This document shows, one piece after another, positions 34,544-44,007 of a stretch of 64,000 nucleotides of DNA. The stretch lies in NCBI RefSeq assembly GCF_024198255.1, contig NZ_JAJVKW010000010.1:62001-126000 (forward strand). The letters run 5' to 3'. The notes below the pieces were generated by a model. It was given only the letters and a program-made list of their open reading frames with translations, was not told the DNA's origin and ran no database searches. Made by a program: the position numbers and the translations under genes. This stretch comes from Myxococcus guangdongensis. GTDB taxonomy: Bacteria > Myxococcota > Myxococcia > Myxococcales > Myxococcaceae. Numbering within the stretch: the first letter of the stretch is position 1; each line of letters opens with the position of its first letter.

Positions 34544-35506
34544 CTACCTTCCCTCGAGCTCCGCCGCCCAGATGTCCTTCACGCCGCCGATGTGGTCGAA
34601 GGCGCAGTGGGCCGCACCCGCGACGACCTTCTCCTCCAGCGGGAAGGCGTAGCCACGGAACGCGGTGAGGCTGGCCTGGATGTCGGTGAGGTACTCGTCC
34701 TTGTCACCGTAGGCATAGACCAGTCGCGTCGGCCCCCGCAGCTCGGGGCGCGTGCTGTCCCAGTCCAGCTTGCCGCCCCAGGGCGCCTCGCCGCCGCAGC
34801 CCAACGCATACACGCCCCGGTAGCGGTTGCCGTGCTTCGGCAGGAAGCTCGCCGTGAGGAACACCGAGCCCCCCGAGGAGCCGCCGAAGAGGATGGGCTC
34901 GTTGATGATGTTCCAGCCCTTGCGCAGGGTGTCGAGCACCTCCACCAGCGTGGCCGCGTTGTCGCCCGCGAGGTCGCGGTCGGCCTCCGTCCCCTCCACG
35001 GCGCAGTTGGTCACCGAGGGCTTGGTCCACCACGCGCACTTGTTCGGCGCGAGCACGGAGACGTAGAGCGTGTCGTTCTCGTAGGCCCACGGCGCCTGGA
35101 GGCGGGGCGCGGTGTCGCCCGTGTGCGCCCGGGCTCCGTCACCGTGCAGGTAGATGGCCAGGTGCACCGGCGAGGGGACGATGCCCACCCGAGGCTCGAC
35201 AATCTTCAGCTCCGCGCCCGCCACCTGCGCGACGCAGTACGGATACGTCTGGTTGTTGCTCGTCACCGAGCCGGTGCGCTCACAGGGCAGCTTCCCGGAG
35301 CCTCCGGACGTCCCCGGGCCCGCGTCCGGCTGGGGCGTGGGGCCGCCGTCCCCCGAGCCCGCGTCCGTCCCCGCGTCGGTTCCGGAGTCCGAGCCATCGG
35401 GTGTCCCCGCATCCGAGCCGGCATCCGGCGTGGGGGTGGGGTCGGGGTCGTCCGAGCAGGCGGTGAGGGACAGGACGAGGAGGGCGGAGGCGAGGATGCG
35501 GAGCAT
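34544..35506 (-). CDS. Alpha/beta-hydrolase lipoprotein, PHB depolymerase/esterase-like
   Basis: A 320-aa protein. Signal peptide with lipobox LSLTAC (Cys17), then a 50-residue linker of Asp, Gly, Ser, Thr and Pro typical of myxobacterial surface lipoproteins. The hydrolase domain has the strand LAIYLHGDG (oxyanion region), nucleophile elbow GGSSGGS, LVYAYGDKDEYL and a C-terminal AGAAHCAFDH as the likely catalytic His. It resembles esterases of the feruloyl esterase/PHB depolymerase group. Its substrate is unknown. Confidence 0.8.
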   Translation of the reverse strand: MLRILASALLVLSLTACSDDPDPTPTPDAGSDAGTPDGSDSGTDAGTDAGSGDGGPTPQPDAGPGTSGGSGKLPCERTGSVTSNNQTYPYCVAQVAGAELKIVEPRVGIVPSPVHLAIYLHGDGARAHTGDTAPRLQAPWAYENDTLYVSVLAPNKCAWWTKPSVTNCAVEGTEADRDLAGDNAATLVEVLDTLRKGWNIINEPILFGGSSGGSVFLTASFLPKHGNRYRGVYALGCGGEAPWGGKLDWDSTRPELRGPTRLVYAYGDKDEYLTDIQASLTAFRGYAFPLEEKVVAGAAHCAFDHIGGVKDIWAAELEGR

Positions 35507-35601
35507 GGCGTGTCTCGCGAGAGGAATGAGAGCCCCTCCAGGCTACCGCGTCCCCACCCACGCGGCGGTGTTATCCGCCACTGAGTGACCCCTGCCACTG
35601 T

Positions 35602-36555
35602 TCACCGGTGGCCCTTGGCTGCGCTCGCGGAGGTCCTCGCCACCGCCTGGGCCGCCAGCCCGAGCAGCCACTGCAGCCCCGGATCGCTGTCCTTCGTCGC
35701 CAGCCACAGCGCCGACACGGAGAACTCCGGCAGCGGCACGGGCACGGCGCTGACCTGCAACCCCTGCTCCTCGCGCCACTGCTCCGCGAGCATCTCCGGC
35801 ACCGTGGCGATGGCGCGCGTCGAGCGCAGGAGGGCCGGCAGGGTGCCGAAGCGCGTCGTGGAGTAGGCCACCGTCCGCCGCAGCCCCTGGGACGTGAGCC
35901 ACGTGTCGATGGTGCTCTCGAACACGCCCCGATAGCTCACCATCAGGTGGGCATGGCGGGTGTACTCGGCCAGGGTGAGCCCCTTGGAGCCGCGCTTCAG
36001 CTCGCGAGGGTAGATGCAGCGCATGCCCAGGGTCCGCAGGGGCCTGCGCCGCAGCCACGCCGGGGGCGGGGTCTCCTGCGTCTGGAGGATGCTCGCGTCC
36101 ATCTCGTTGCGCTCGAGCATCGCCGTGCTCTCGAACGGGTCCGTGGGCTTGATGGCCAGGCGCGCGCGGGGCGCGGCCTCACGCACGCTCGCGAAGAGCG
36201 CGGGGCCGAGCCACAGCTCCACCCAGTCCGGCATCCCCAGCACGAAGGTCCGGTCGGTGTCCGCCGGCTCGAACGTGGGGGGCTCGAACATCGTCTCCTG
36301 GATGCGCTCGAGCGCCGGCGCGAGCCTGCGCTCCAACTCCAGCGCCTTCGCCGTGGGCTCCATCCCCTTGGGCGTGCGGATGAACAGCGCGTCCTCGAAC
36401 AACTCGCGCAGCCGCGCCAGCGCGCCGCTCACCGCCGGCTGTCCCAGGTACAACCGCCGCGCCGCCTGCGAGACGCTCCGCTCGCGCAGCAGCACCAGGA
36501 AGGTGACCAGCAGGTTCAGGTCCACGTGGCGTAAATCGCGCTCCCTGATGCTCAA
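35602..36555 (-). CDS. LysR-family transcriptional regulator
   Basis: A protein of about 317 aa. The N-terminal winged helix-turn-helix (DLNLLVTFLVLLRERSVSQAARRLYLGQPAVSGALARLRELF) is followed by a periplasmic-binding-like effector domain. TTG 36555 was chosen because GAGG lies 5 bases upstream and it gives a normal LysR N terminus; ATG 36600 would add 15 residues. It is divergent from the metallo-beta-lactamase gene, and the 104 bases between them probably carry its operator. It likely regulates that neighbour. Confidence 0.88.
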   Translation of the reverse strand: MSIRERDLRHVDLNLLVTFLVLLRERSVSQAARRLYLGQPAVSGALARLRELFEDALFIRTPKGMEPTAKALELERRLAPALERIQETMFEPPTFEPADTDRTFVLGMPDWVELWLGPALFASVREAAPRARLAIKPTDPFESTAMLERNEMDASILQTQETPPPAWLRRRPLRTLGMRCIYPRELKRGSKGLTLAEYTRHAHLMVSYRGVFESTIDTWLTSQGLRRTVAYSTTRFGTLPALLRSTRAIATVPEMLAEQWREEQGLQVSAVPVPLPEFSVSALWLATKDSDPGLQWLLGLAAQAVARTSASAAKGHR

Positions 36556-36659
36556 TATCGCCTCAATCGATTGGAGTGATGAGGGCGTGGAGCGCATCAT
36601 CCGCGCGCTGTCGATGCAAGCCGCATCCGCGCGGCAATCCCTCTCACGGAGCGCTCCCC

Positions 36660-37631
36660 ATGGCCTTGTCCGCCTCACGGCGATTCGTCGCCAGCCTGCT
36701 GCTCGTCACGCCCGTCGTCACCCTGGCCGCGCCGCCGCCGCAGGTCAGGACTTCATCGCCTGGCTACTACCGGATGATGCTCGGCGACTTCGAAATCACC
36801 GCGCTGTCCGACGGCACGGTGACCCTCCCCGCCGACACGCTGCTGACGAACATCACCCCCGCGGAGGTGAAGGCCCGGCTCGGCCGGCTGGGCATCGACC
36901 CGGGCCGCGTCGAGGCCTCCATCAATGCCTTCCTCGTGCACACCGGCGAGCACCTGGTGCTGGTGGACACCGGCTCGGGCACGCTCTTCGGCCCCACCAT
37001 GGGTGGACGCCTGCTGTCGAGCCTGCGCGCCGCGGGCTACCAGCCCGAGGACATCGACGCCGTGCTGCTCACGCACATCCATGGAGACCACTCCTGTGGC
37101 CTCACCCTCGACGGCAAGCCGTCCTTCCCCAACGCCACCGTCCACGTGGAGCAGCGCGAGGCGGACTTCTGGCTCGATGCCTCCCATGCGAACCACGTCG
37201 CCAAGGAACACCACCACGGCTTCCAGGAGGCCGCCGCCGCGTTCGCGCCCTACCTCGCCGCGGGCCGCGTGAAGCGCTTCAGCGGAGACACCGAGCTGTT
37301 CCCCGGCATCCGCACGCTCGCCACGCCGGGGCACACGCCCGGCCATGCCTTCTACGTCGTGGAGAGCCAGGGGCGGCAGCTGCGCTTCTGGGGCGACCTC
37401 ATCCACGCGCAGGACGTGCAGTTCCCCTCGCCCGGGGTGACGATTCGCTTCGACCTCGACTCGACCGCCGCCGCGCGTCAACGCCGGAAGGCCATGTCGG
37501 ATGCCGCCGCGAAGGGCTACCTCGTCGCCGCGCCCCACATCTCGTTCCCTGGCATCGGCCGCGTGCTCGCGGACGGAAAGGGCTTCGCGTGGGCGCCCGT
37601 GCACTACAGCGTCGCCGGCCTGTCGCCTTGA
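36660..37631 (+). CDS. Secreted metallo-beta-lactamase-fold hydrolase
   Basis: A 323-aa protein. Signal peptide MALSASRRFVASLLLVTPVVTLA, cut before APPP. The metal-binding motif LLTHIHGDHSCG gives HxHxDH, followed by TPGHTPGH and WGDLIHAQDV. These are the features of the lactonase/MBL-fold hydrolase group rather than true beta-lactamases. CGGAG lies 8 bases before ATG 36660. It is divergently transcribed from the LysR gene and is probably under its control. The substrate is unknown; quorum lactones or xenobiotic esters are options. Confidence 0.85.
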   Translation: MALSASRRFVASLLLVTPVVTLAAPPPQVRTSSPGYYRMMLGDFEITALSDGTVTLPADTLLTNITPAEVKARLGRLGIDPGRVEASINAFLVHTGEHLVLVDTGSGTLFGPTMGGRLLSSLRAAGYQPEDIDAVLLTHIHGDHSCGLTLDGKPSFPNATVHVEQREADFWLDASHANHVAKEHHHGFQEAAAAFAPYLAAGRVKRFSGDTELFPGIRTLATPGHTPGHAFYVVESQGRQLRFWGDLIHAQDVQFPSPGVTIRFDLDSTAAARQRRKAMSDAAAKGYLVAAPHISFPGIGRVLADGKGFAWAPVHYSVAGLSP

Positions 37632-37995
37632 GGCGCTGAGCGGCCGTTCATTCGTTCAGGAGCACACGTTCGTTCGCTCGTTCTGGCCTTGTTGGCAATG
37701 ATTGTGGATGGGGCTCCCACGGTTCCGGTGTGGCTGTTCTTGGAGGGTGTTTGTAGATGCGGGGCCCATGCAATCCCTTGCGGGCTGGCGGTTTGCACCG
37801 CCGGTCACCGTGGCGTGTTGCTGTAAGTCCTTGATGGAAGGCTGTCAGCCCGAGGGGCAGGCGTGTGGGACGTCTGACTCTGAAGCCTGATAGTCATCGC
37901 CCGGCAATGATCGAAACGCCTCGCATCCGGAGAGGGAACGTTTTTTCCCTTCTTCCGATAATCAGGTGTCGATTCAGAAGAAAAAGGGGAGCGCC
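37632..37995 (+). other. Intergenic region before the toxin gene
   Basis: 364 bases. GTTCGTTCGCTCGTTC (37669-37684) is a short direct repeat. The final 100 bases are AT-richer (ACGTTTTTTCCCTTCTTCC) and probably hold the promoter of the toxin gene. AGGGGAG precedes its ATG. No gene was recognised. Confidence 0.35.
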
Positions 37996-40900
37996 ATGAG
38001 TCTGGCACCTACGGGTGGAGCAGGGTCTTCGAGCGCGGCCGCGGCGGCCGAGGCACAACGCAGAGCGGCAGAGGCGGCGCGCAGAGCGGCGGAAGAAGCC
38101 CGTAGGGCAGCAGAGGCGGCGCGCAAGGCGGCGGAGGCGGCGCGCAAGGCGGCGGAGGCGGCGCGCAAGGCAGCGGAGGCCGCGCGCAAGCAACAGGCGG
38201 AGGCGAAGAAGGCGGCGGACGCGGCGAAGAAGGCGGCGGAGAAGCCGGGCCAGAAGCCGGAGGAGGCGAAGAAGACGCAGGCGGACGCGGCTGCCGCGGA
38301 GAAGGCGAAGACGGCCGCGGACGCGAAGGCGGCGGAGGCGGGGAAGAAGCTGCAGGCGGCGGAGGAGCAGGTGGCCTTGTCGGCGAAGAAGGCCGAGGAG
38401 GCGATGGGGAAGGCGAACACGGAGGCGGTGAAGGAGAAGAAGCCGCAGCCGTACAGCCAGAAGGACATCGAGAGCGTCAAGCCGAAGAAGAACGAGCTGG
38501 TGTCGGCGTTCGACGGGACTGCGCGCAAGGGGGAGCTGGAGAAGCTGCTGGGGACGACGGCGCCGCCGCCGGAAAACGCGGTGAAGCCGGTGGAGGGGGA
38601 GAAGCCACCGGAGGCGCTGGACGCGCTGGACGCGAAGGATTTGCAGGACGCGGCGAAGCTGAAGGACGGGGAGAAGTACAAGGACCCGTCGTCAGGCGCG
38701 ACGTATGACGTGAAGAAGAACGCGCTGACAGGCGACACGACGCTGTCGGATGCGAAGAGCGGGAACACCGTCACGGTGAAGAAGGACGGGAGCTACACGT
38801 CCACGATGACGGCGAAGGAGAAGGGGAAGGAAGGGGTCACCGGCGAGACGACGTGGACGAAGACGTCGGACGCGCAGGGGAAGACGACGGGGCTGGAGTC
38901 GAAGAAGAGCCAGACGCAGCAGCACCCGGAGACGGGCGAGACGACGACATCGTCGACGACGAAGTACGACGTGACGAAGTCGCCGCCGAAGCTCCAGTCG
39001 AGGACCGAGGAAATCCGGATGGAGAAGCCGCCGGCGTCGCTGGCGAGCCGCCCCGGGACACCGAAGGGTCCCGCGACGCAGACGACGCAGACGGACTACA
39101 ACGAGTGGGGCATCCCGACCAAGCAGGTGAAGAAGACGGAGATCAAGACTCCGGGCTTCAACGCCGACGCGGTGAACGGCTTCGAGTCGGCCCAGAACAA
39201 GGCGCTGAACGACGCGTCGAAGGGCGAGGACCACCACAAGACGAACAACGCGCCGACGTCGCTGAAGCCGGGGGAGTCGAGCCTCACGGTGACGGAGGAG
39301 ACGAAGTACAACGCCAAGGGTGAGCCGGCGGTCTCCACGCAGAAGACCGAGTCGGTGGCCACGCAGCCCTTGGCGTCCGACAAGAACGGCAACGGCGTGC
39401 AGGTGGTGCGCAACCAGCAAGAGGTGTCGCGCGGCCCGAAGGACGCGGTGCTGACGGACTCGCTGCCGGCCGTGTCGCAGAAGACGCCGGGCAACGTCAC
39501 CAGCAAGACGACCGTGACAGGGTATGACCCGGACGGCTCGCGCTTCGACGAGGGCCACGCCAATCGCACACAGACGGTCTCGCAGGCCTCGGGCACGGTG
39601 GACGCGAACGGGCAGTTGCAGATGAAGCACCAGCCGACGGAGGTGAAGAGCCTTCAGGAGGCGGGTGACAACCGCTGGAAGTACGACCACGTCGGCTTCG
39701 ACGTGGACGCCAACGGCCAGGTGAAGAAGGACCAGGAGCCGAAGGAGCTGGACAAGGAGCGTCAGCTCCCCTGGTACGAGGACGCGAAGGACTTCGTCAC
39801 CGAGGGACTCGGGGACCTTGCCGGGATGGCCGGAGACTTCGCCAAGGATGCGCTGGGCTTCGCGAAGGACGTCGTCCTCAAGCCCATCGACATGGCCATC
39901 GACCAGATCACCGCCCCCATCGAGGGCGCGGTGGCGGACGAAATCAAGAAGCTCAACAGCCCGGGCGATACCATTACGCTGAGCGGCAACCTCGACGTGA
40001 AGGTCGGCCTCAAGGCTGGCATCGACGGCGAGGTCGAGGTCGAGAAGACGGCGGATGGGAAGTACCAGCTGTCCGCGGAGGTGACGGGCGATGTCGGCGT
40101 GGGCCTGGTGGGCTCGGCGTCGGTGTCCGCTGGTGGCCGCGTGGAGATGAAGTTCGACACGCCGGAGGAAGCGGCGAAGGCGGCGGTCATCCTGGGCAAG
40201 GGCCCCGCGGCGCTCGCGTCGGGCGGTGAAGACCACAAGTTCATGCTCGACCACCTGTCGGCGATGGAGGTGAACATCGGCGCCGAGGCGGAGGCGGGTC
40301 TGGGCGGCAAGTTCGGTCCCGCGAACGCGGAGCTGTCGGCGAGCATCGGCGCGACGACGAGCTACCGGGTGGAGTTCGACAAGGGCAAGCCGACGAACCT
40401 GGTGCGCTCGATTGAAATCGAGGGCTCCGGCGCGGCGAGCATCGCGGGCGGCCTGAAGGGCAAGGCGGGCATCAACATCGGCGGCGAAGTGACGGGCTCC
40501 GTGAGCATGGAGACGTCGATTCCGCTGGATGCGAGCAAGGTGGACGCGAAGGACATGCTGGCGTTCATCGCGAGCCCGGCGACGGCGGCATTCGCGGGCC
40601 CGGCGGAGACGAGCATCTCCATCGAGGGCTCGGTGGATGCGGGGCCCGAGGGCCGCTTCTTCACCGCCGAGGTCAGCGGGCTGAGCGGCGAGGAGGTGCA
40701 GACCATCACCAAGAACCTGGTCAACGGCAACTTCGACAACGCGTTCGAGGGGGTGAACGTCGACGCGCAGATGACCACGGGCTCCTTCAAGGACCGTGAG
40801 CTGGGCGTGGGCGCGAAGCTGGGCATCGTGGACTTCGAGGTCAACGCGCGCCACCGCGACGTCACGGCCGAGGGCGGCAGCGGCGGCGGCGGCACCACGG

Positions 40901-42567
40901 TGAGCCTGGGCGGTGGTCGTCGGCGCAGTGGCACCAACGGCTCCGATGGGTCGAACGGCACCAACGGGAGCAACGGCACCAACGGGAGCAACGGCACCAA
41001 CGGGAGCAACGGCACCAACGGGAGCAACGGCACCAACGGCTCGAACAAGCCGGGCACGACGACGGGCACGGACTCGAAGCCGGGGACCACGACGACGGGG
41101 ACGGACTCGAAGCCGGGGACCACGACGGGGACGGACTCGCGTCCCGGGACGACGACGGGCACGGACACGCGTCCGGGGACCACCACGAACCCGGAGCAGG
41201 CCGGCCGTCCTCCGCAGAACCGCGTGGAGAACCGGCCCACGGAGTACCGCGTGAATCCCGCGACGGGACAGCTCATCCCGGTGCCGCGCACGAACGGTCC
41301 GCAGAACACGCGCCCCACGCAGCCCGAGGTGGGCACGGACAACACGGGTCGTCCGCCGGTGCCCGTGGTGCGCAACCCCGAGCTCAACGGCCGCACGACG
41401 CAGGTCCGCTACGACAACGGCAAGGTGCACATCGAGGCGGGCCCGGACGCGACGAAGGAGGACATCCAGGCGCACATGGAGACGGCGCGCGTCCTCCAGC
41501 GCTACGAGGGCGCGGCGGGCAAGGTGCGCCAGCTCATCGACAAGGTGAAGCAGGCCATCACCGGCATGCCGGGCTACGGCAGCCAGGGCTTCGAGTCGCG
41601 GCTGGAGGTGCAGAAGCTCAACGGCATCCTGCAGAACCTGGAGGCCACGCAGGCGAGCCTCACCAACGCGGCCTCGGGGGTGACGGGCCAGAACACGCCC
41701 GCGACGGCCGACCAGCTCAAGAGCCTGGAGCAGCTCATCTCCAGCGTGGAGAGCCAGCTCGCGACGCACGCGTCGCAGGTGGACTCGCTCGCCAACGGAC
41801 GTGGCTACGTGGCCATGGAGGACACGCGTCCGGTCAACCCGAGCGACGCGGCGAGCGTGGACCGGGTGCGACAGCTCGCGACCGAGCGCATGGCCGCCGA
41901 GCCCGACCTGTTCAAGATGCGCTACAGCAACGAGGAGCTCCAGGGCATCGTCACCCGGGGCCGGGAGCTGGGCCTCAATGAAGAGCAGATCGCCGACATG
42001 GTCCATGTGGGCTCGCGCGAGAAGAAGCCGCTGACGGCGGAGCAGCTGACGCAGCAGATGGCGAACTGGAAGATGGTGGAGGAGCGTGGCTTCCCGTACC
42101 ACTTCGACAGCCCCGCGCAGCTGGCGCAGTTCCAGCAGAACCTCCAGGGCCTGAGCCAGACCTACGGGCTGCCACAGGGGGAGATGGTCATCCAGGGCTC
42201 GTCGCTCCGGACGCCGGACGCGAAGGACGTGGACGTGGCGCTCTTCGTCTCGGACGCGGACTTCAACGCTTATGCGCAGCGGGCGCGAGACGCGATGGAG
42301 GCGAACTTCAAGGACCCCACCTCGAAGAGCGCTCATCGGCAATTGCGTGAGTTCGATGCGCGTGTCGCCAAGGGCTTCATCCCCACGTACAACTTCGCGC
42401 GGCCGGGGACGACGCGTAACTACGCCGATCCGTTCGGCACCCAGCCGCGCACCATGGCGAATGATCTGCGCGAGGACATCCTGGGACCCATGGGCCTGCC
42501 AGGGTTGGATTTCTCCATCATGAGGGAGTCCAGTAGGATGTCCCTCTATCCGAGCATCTCCTTCTGA
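37996..42567 (+). CDS. Giant repeat-rich polymorphic toxin, NTase-like C terminus
   Basis: A 1523-aa protein without a signal peptide. Residues about 15-160 form an Ala/Lys/Glu coiled coil built of AARKAAE heptads. A hydrophilic Lys/Thr-rich region follows, then a beta-rich Gly section (about 650-970). Tandem TNGSNG and PGTTTGTDSK repeats (40945-41190) come next, then a helical stretch. The C-terminal 150 residues hold Q-G1401-S-S followed by D1411-V-D1413-V, the hG(S)...DhDh signature of the nucleotidyltransferase fold. Modular length, repeat stalk and a small gene 14 bases downstream fit a polymorphic toxin delivered by contact. The toxin activity is inferred. ATG 37996 was chosen for its AGGGGAG; a GTG 10 codons upstream is possible. 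Confidence 0.65.
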   Translation: MSLAPTGGAGSSSAAAAAEAQRRAAEAARRAAEEARRAAEAARKAAEAARKAAEAARKAAEAARKQQAEAKKAADAAKKAAEKPGQKPEEAKKTQADAAAAEKAKTAADAKAAEAGKKLQAAEEQVALSAKKAEEAMGKANTEAVKEKKPQPYSQKDIESVKPKKNELVSAFDGTARKGELEKLLGTTAPPPENAVKPVEGEKPPEALDALDAKDLQDAAKLKDGEKYKDPSSGATYDVKKNALTGDTTLSDAKSGNTVTVKKDGSYTSTMTAKEKGKEGVTGETTWTKTSDAQGKTTGLESKKSQTQQHPETGETTTSSTTKYDVTKSPPKLQSRTEEIRMEKPPASLASRPGTPKGPATQTTQTDYNEWGIPTKQVKKTEIKTPGFNADAVNGFESAQNKALNDASKGEDHHKTNNAPTSLKPGESSLTVTEETKYNAKGEPAVSTQKTESVATQPLASDKNGNGVQVVRNQQEVSRGPKDAVLTDSLPAVSQKTPGNVTSKTTVTGYDPDGSRFDEGHANRTQTVSQASGTVDANGQLQMKHQPTEVKSLQEAGDNRWKYDHVGFDVDANGQVKKDQEPKELDKERQLPWYEDAKDFVTEGLGDLAGMAGDFAKDALGFAKDVVLKPIDMAIDQITAPIEGAVADEIKKLNSPGDTITLSGNLDVKVGLKAGIDGEVEVEKTADGKYQLSAEVTGDVGVGLVGSASVSAGGRVEMKFDTPEEAAKAAVILGKGPAALASGGEDHKFMLDHLSAMEVNIGAEAEAGLGGKFGPANAELSASIGATTSYRVEFDKGKPTNLVRSIEIEGSGAASIAGGLKGKAGINIGGEVTGSVSMETSIPLDASKVDAKDMLAFIASPATAAFAGPAETSISIEGSVDAGPEGRFFTAEVSGLSGEEVQTITKNLVNGNFDNAFEGVNVDAQMTTGSFKDRELGVGAKLGIVDFEVNARHRDVTAEGGSGGGGTTVSLGGGRRRSGTNGSDGSNGTNGSNGTNGSNGTNGSNGTNGSNGTNGSNKPGTTTGTDSKPGTTTTGTDSKPGTTTGTDSRPGTTTGTDTRPGTTTNPEQAGRPPQNRVENRPTEYRVNPATGQLIPVPRTNGPQNTRPTQPEVGTDNTGRPPVPVVRNPELNGRTTQVRYDNGKVHIEAGPDATKEDIQAHMETARVLQRYEGAAGKVRQLIDKVKQAITGMPGYGSQGFESRLEVQKLNGILQNLEATQASLTNAASGVTGQNTPATADQLKSLEQLISSVESQLATHASQVDSLANGRGYVAMEDTRPVNPSDAASVDRVRQLATERMAAEPDLFKMRYSNEELQGIVTRGRELGLNEEQIADMVHVGSREKKPLTAEQLTQQMANWKMVEERGFPYHFDSPAQLAQFQQNLQGLSQTYGLPQGEMVIQGSSLRTPDAKDVDVALFVSDADFNAYAQRARDAMEANFKDPTSKSAHRQLREFDARVAKGFIPTYNFARPGTTRNYADPFGTQPRTMANDLREDILGPMGLPGLDFSIMRESSRMSLYPSISF
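38107..38200 (+). repeat. Tandem heptad-coding repeats
   Basis: Near-identical 21-base units (GCGCGCAAGGCGGCGGAG plus GCG) encode AARKAAE and build the N-terminal coiled coil of the toxin. Such repeats can expand or contract by slippage. Confidence 0.8.
40945..41190 (+). repeat. In-frame tandem repeats in the toxin stalk
   Basis: Units of 18 bases (AACGGCACCAACGGGAGC, about four and a half copies) code for NGTNGS. They are followed by 30-33-base units coding for PGTTTGTDSK or -R. They form a flexible linker between the beta-rich part and the C-terminal region. Confidence 0.85.
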
Positions 42568-42581
42568 GGACCACTTCGCAC

Positions 42582-43193
42582 ATGAGCGCGAACATTCGTG
42601 AGAAGTACTACGAGGGGTTCCTGGTGGATCCTCAGAACGAGGTCCCCGCGGAGAAGGCTCGTCAGGCTCGCAGGTACTCCCGGGCGCTGTATGGCCCGGC
42701 GGAGCAGCTCCAGAAGGTCGAGCAGTATGAGAACGGAAAAGTCCGGCGCGTCGACTACTTCGAGGTCGCGCAGGATGACGCCATCAAGAAGGCGCATGTG
42801 CCTCAGTACGGGAGCGTCCCGTTCGTGACGCACCGGCAGCTCCCCCAGTCGAAGGGCTTCTCCTGGAAGTCGGTCCACATGTTCTCGGCGTCGGGGGAGT
42901 TGAGCGAGGTCATCACCATCCTGCGTGATGCCTCCCTTCGCGAGTGCATGGAGGTGTCGGCGAGCGCGGACCGGAGGGTGTCCAAGATCTCGAAGTACTA
43001 CTGGGCCTCCGCCGAGACCTTGAAGTTCGTCTTCGAGTACGACGGGAAGGGCACGCTGCTGGAGGTCGCGGATGTGCCCGAGGGCGGGCACACCTCGTTG
43101 CCCGAGGTGCGCTCGCAATTGCCCGATGTCTCCTTCTTCGAGGATGGCCTGCGGCTCCCCGCACCGCTCGCGGGAACGTCCATTCCCTCCTGA
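42582..43193 (+). CDS. Hypothetical protein, probable cognate immunity protein
   Basis: A 203-aa soluble protein with no recognised family. It is acidic to neutral, with beta-rich repeats of the type VEQYENGKVRRVDYFEV and LKFVFEYDGKGTLLEVAD that resemble antiparallel hairpins. It starts at ATG 42582, 14 bases behind the toxin stop, and is followed by a terminator, so it is cotranscribed with the toxin only. Size, solubility and position fit an immunity protein that blocks the C-terminal domain. No sequence evidence proves binding. Confidence 0.6.
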   Translation: MSANIREKYYEGFLVDPQNEVPAEKARQARRYSRALYGPAEQLQKVEQYENGKVRRVDYFEVAQDDAIKKAHVPQYGSVPFVTHRQLPQSKGFSWKSVHMFSASGELSEVITILRDASLRECMEVSASADRRVSKISKYYWASAETLKFVFEYDGKGTLLEVADVPEGGHTSLPEVRSQLPDVSFFEDGLRLPAPLAGTSIPS

Positions 43194-43216
43194 TTAGCGG
43201 ACCTGTCCGCGTGGCC

Positions 43217-43246
43217 AGGAGGCTCGCTCCACGGGGCGAGCCTCCT
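43217..43246. terminator. Terminator after the toxin-immunity pair
   Basis: A perfect 11-bp stem (AGGAGGCTCGC at 43217-43227, GCGAGCCTCCT at 43236-43246) with an 8-base loop, then TTTG. It lies between convergent genes. Confidence 0.85.
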
Positions 43247-43261
43247 TTGCTCCACCGGGGC

Positions 43262-43915
43262 TCACTTCCCGGCCGCCGCCACCTCGCTCCACAGGCTGTC
43301 ACCCTCGAGCACCGCGCCCAGCGGTGCTCGCCGCTCCGCCACGCGCAGCAGCACGGCGGCCAGCTGGTCCAGATGGATGGGACGCAGCCCGCCGAGCAGC
43401 GGCAGCTTCGCCAGCGCGCGCAGGATCGCGGGCGGGTGGTGGTACTCGCCCTCGAACGCGGGCGGACGCACCACCGTCCACGGAATGCCGCTCTCGCGCA
43501 CCAGCCGCTCGGCCTCGGCCTTCGCCTTCAGATAGGCGCCCACCGGCCGCCCCGCGCCCACCGAGCTCAACAACACGAGGTGGTCCACGCCCACGCGCTT
43601 GGCCGCCTCCACCAGGTGCCGCGTCGTCCCGATGTCGCTCGTCTCGTACGTGTCCCCGGACCCGAAGCGCTTGCGCATCGTCCCGATGAGCTGGAGCACC
43701 GTCGTGCTCCCCTTCATCGCCTCGGCCAGCTCGTCCCCGCGCACCAGCTCCACCAACGCCTTGCGCGGCCAGCTCCGCGCCGGCTCCGTCTCCGCGCTCT
43801 TGGGCCGCACGTGCGCAATCAACGGCACGTCGCGCTCCAGCGCCTGCTTCACCACGTTGCGCCCCGTGGCCCCCGTGGCTCCAGCGACGAAGAGAAGACG
43901 GGAGGGCTCGGTCAT
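43262..43915 (-). CDS. NAD(P)-binding atypical short-chain dehydrogenase
   Basis: A 217-aa protein. The Rossmann motif LLFVAGATGATGRNVV is at the N terminus, followed by VLQLIGTMR, HLVLLSSVGAG and the family-like YLKAKAEAERLVRESGIPWTVVRPPAFEGEY. This is the NmrA/YwnB-like group, which bind NAD(P) and either reduce small substrates or sense redox state. ATG 43915 begins the conserved fold. Confidence 0.82.
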   Translation of the reverse strand: MTEPSRLLFVAGATGATGRNVVKQALERDVPLIAHVRPKSAETEPARSWPRKALVELVRGDELAEAMKGSTTVLQLIGTMRKRFGSGDTYETSDIGTTRHLVEAAKRVGVDHLVLLSSVGAGRPVGAYLKAKAEAERLVRESGIPWTVVRPPAFEGEYHHPPAILRALAKLPLLGGLRPIHLDQLAAVLLRVAERRAPLGAVLEGDSLWSEVAAAGK

Positions 43916-44007
43916 GGCGCGCGGACTCCGACAGGCGAAGAGGGGAAGAGGCCCGCTCTTCAGCACACCCGCCCGGTCCTGCCCAGTCCCCCGGTGCTCC
44001 TCCGTGC

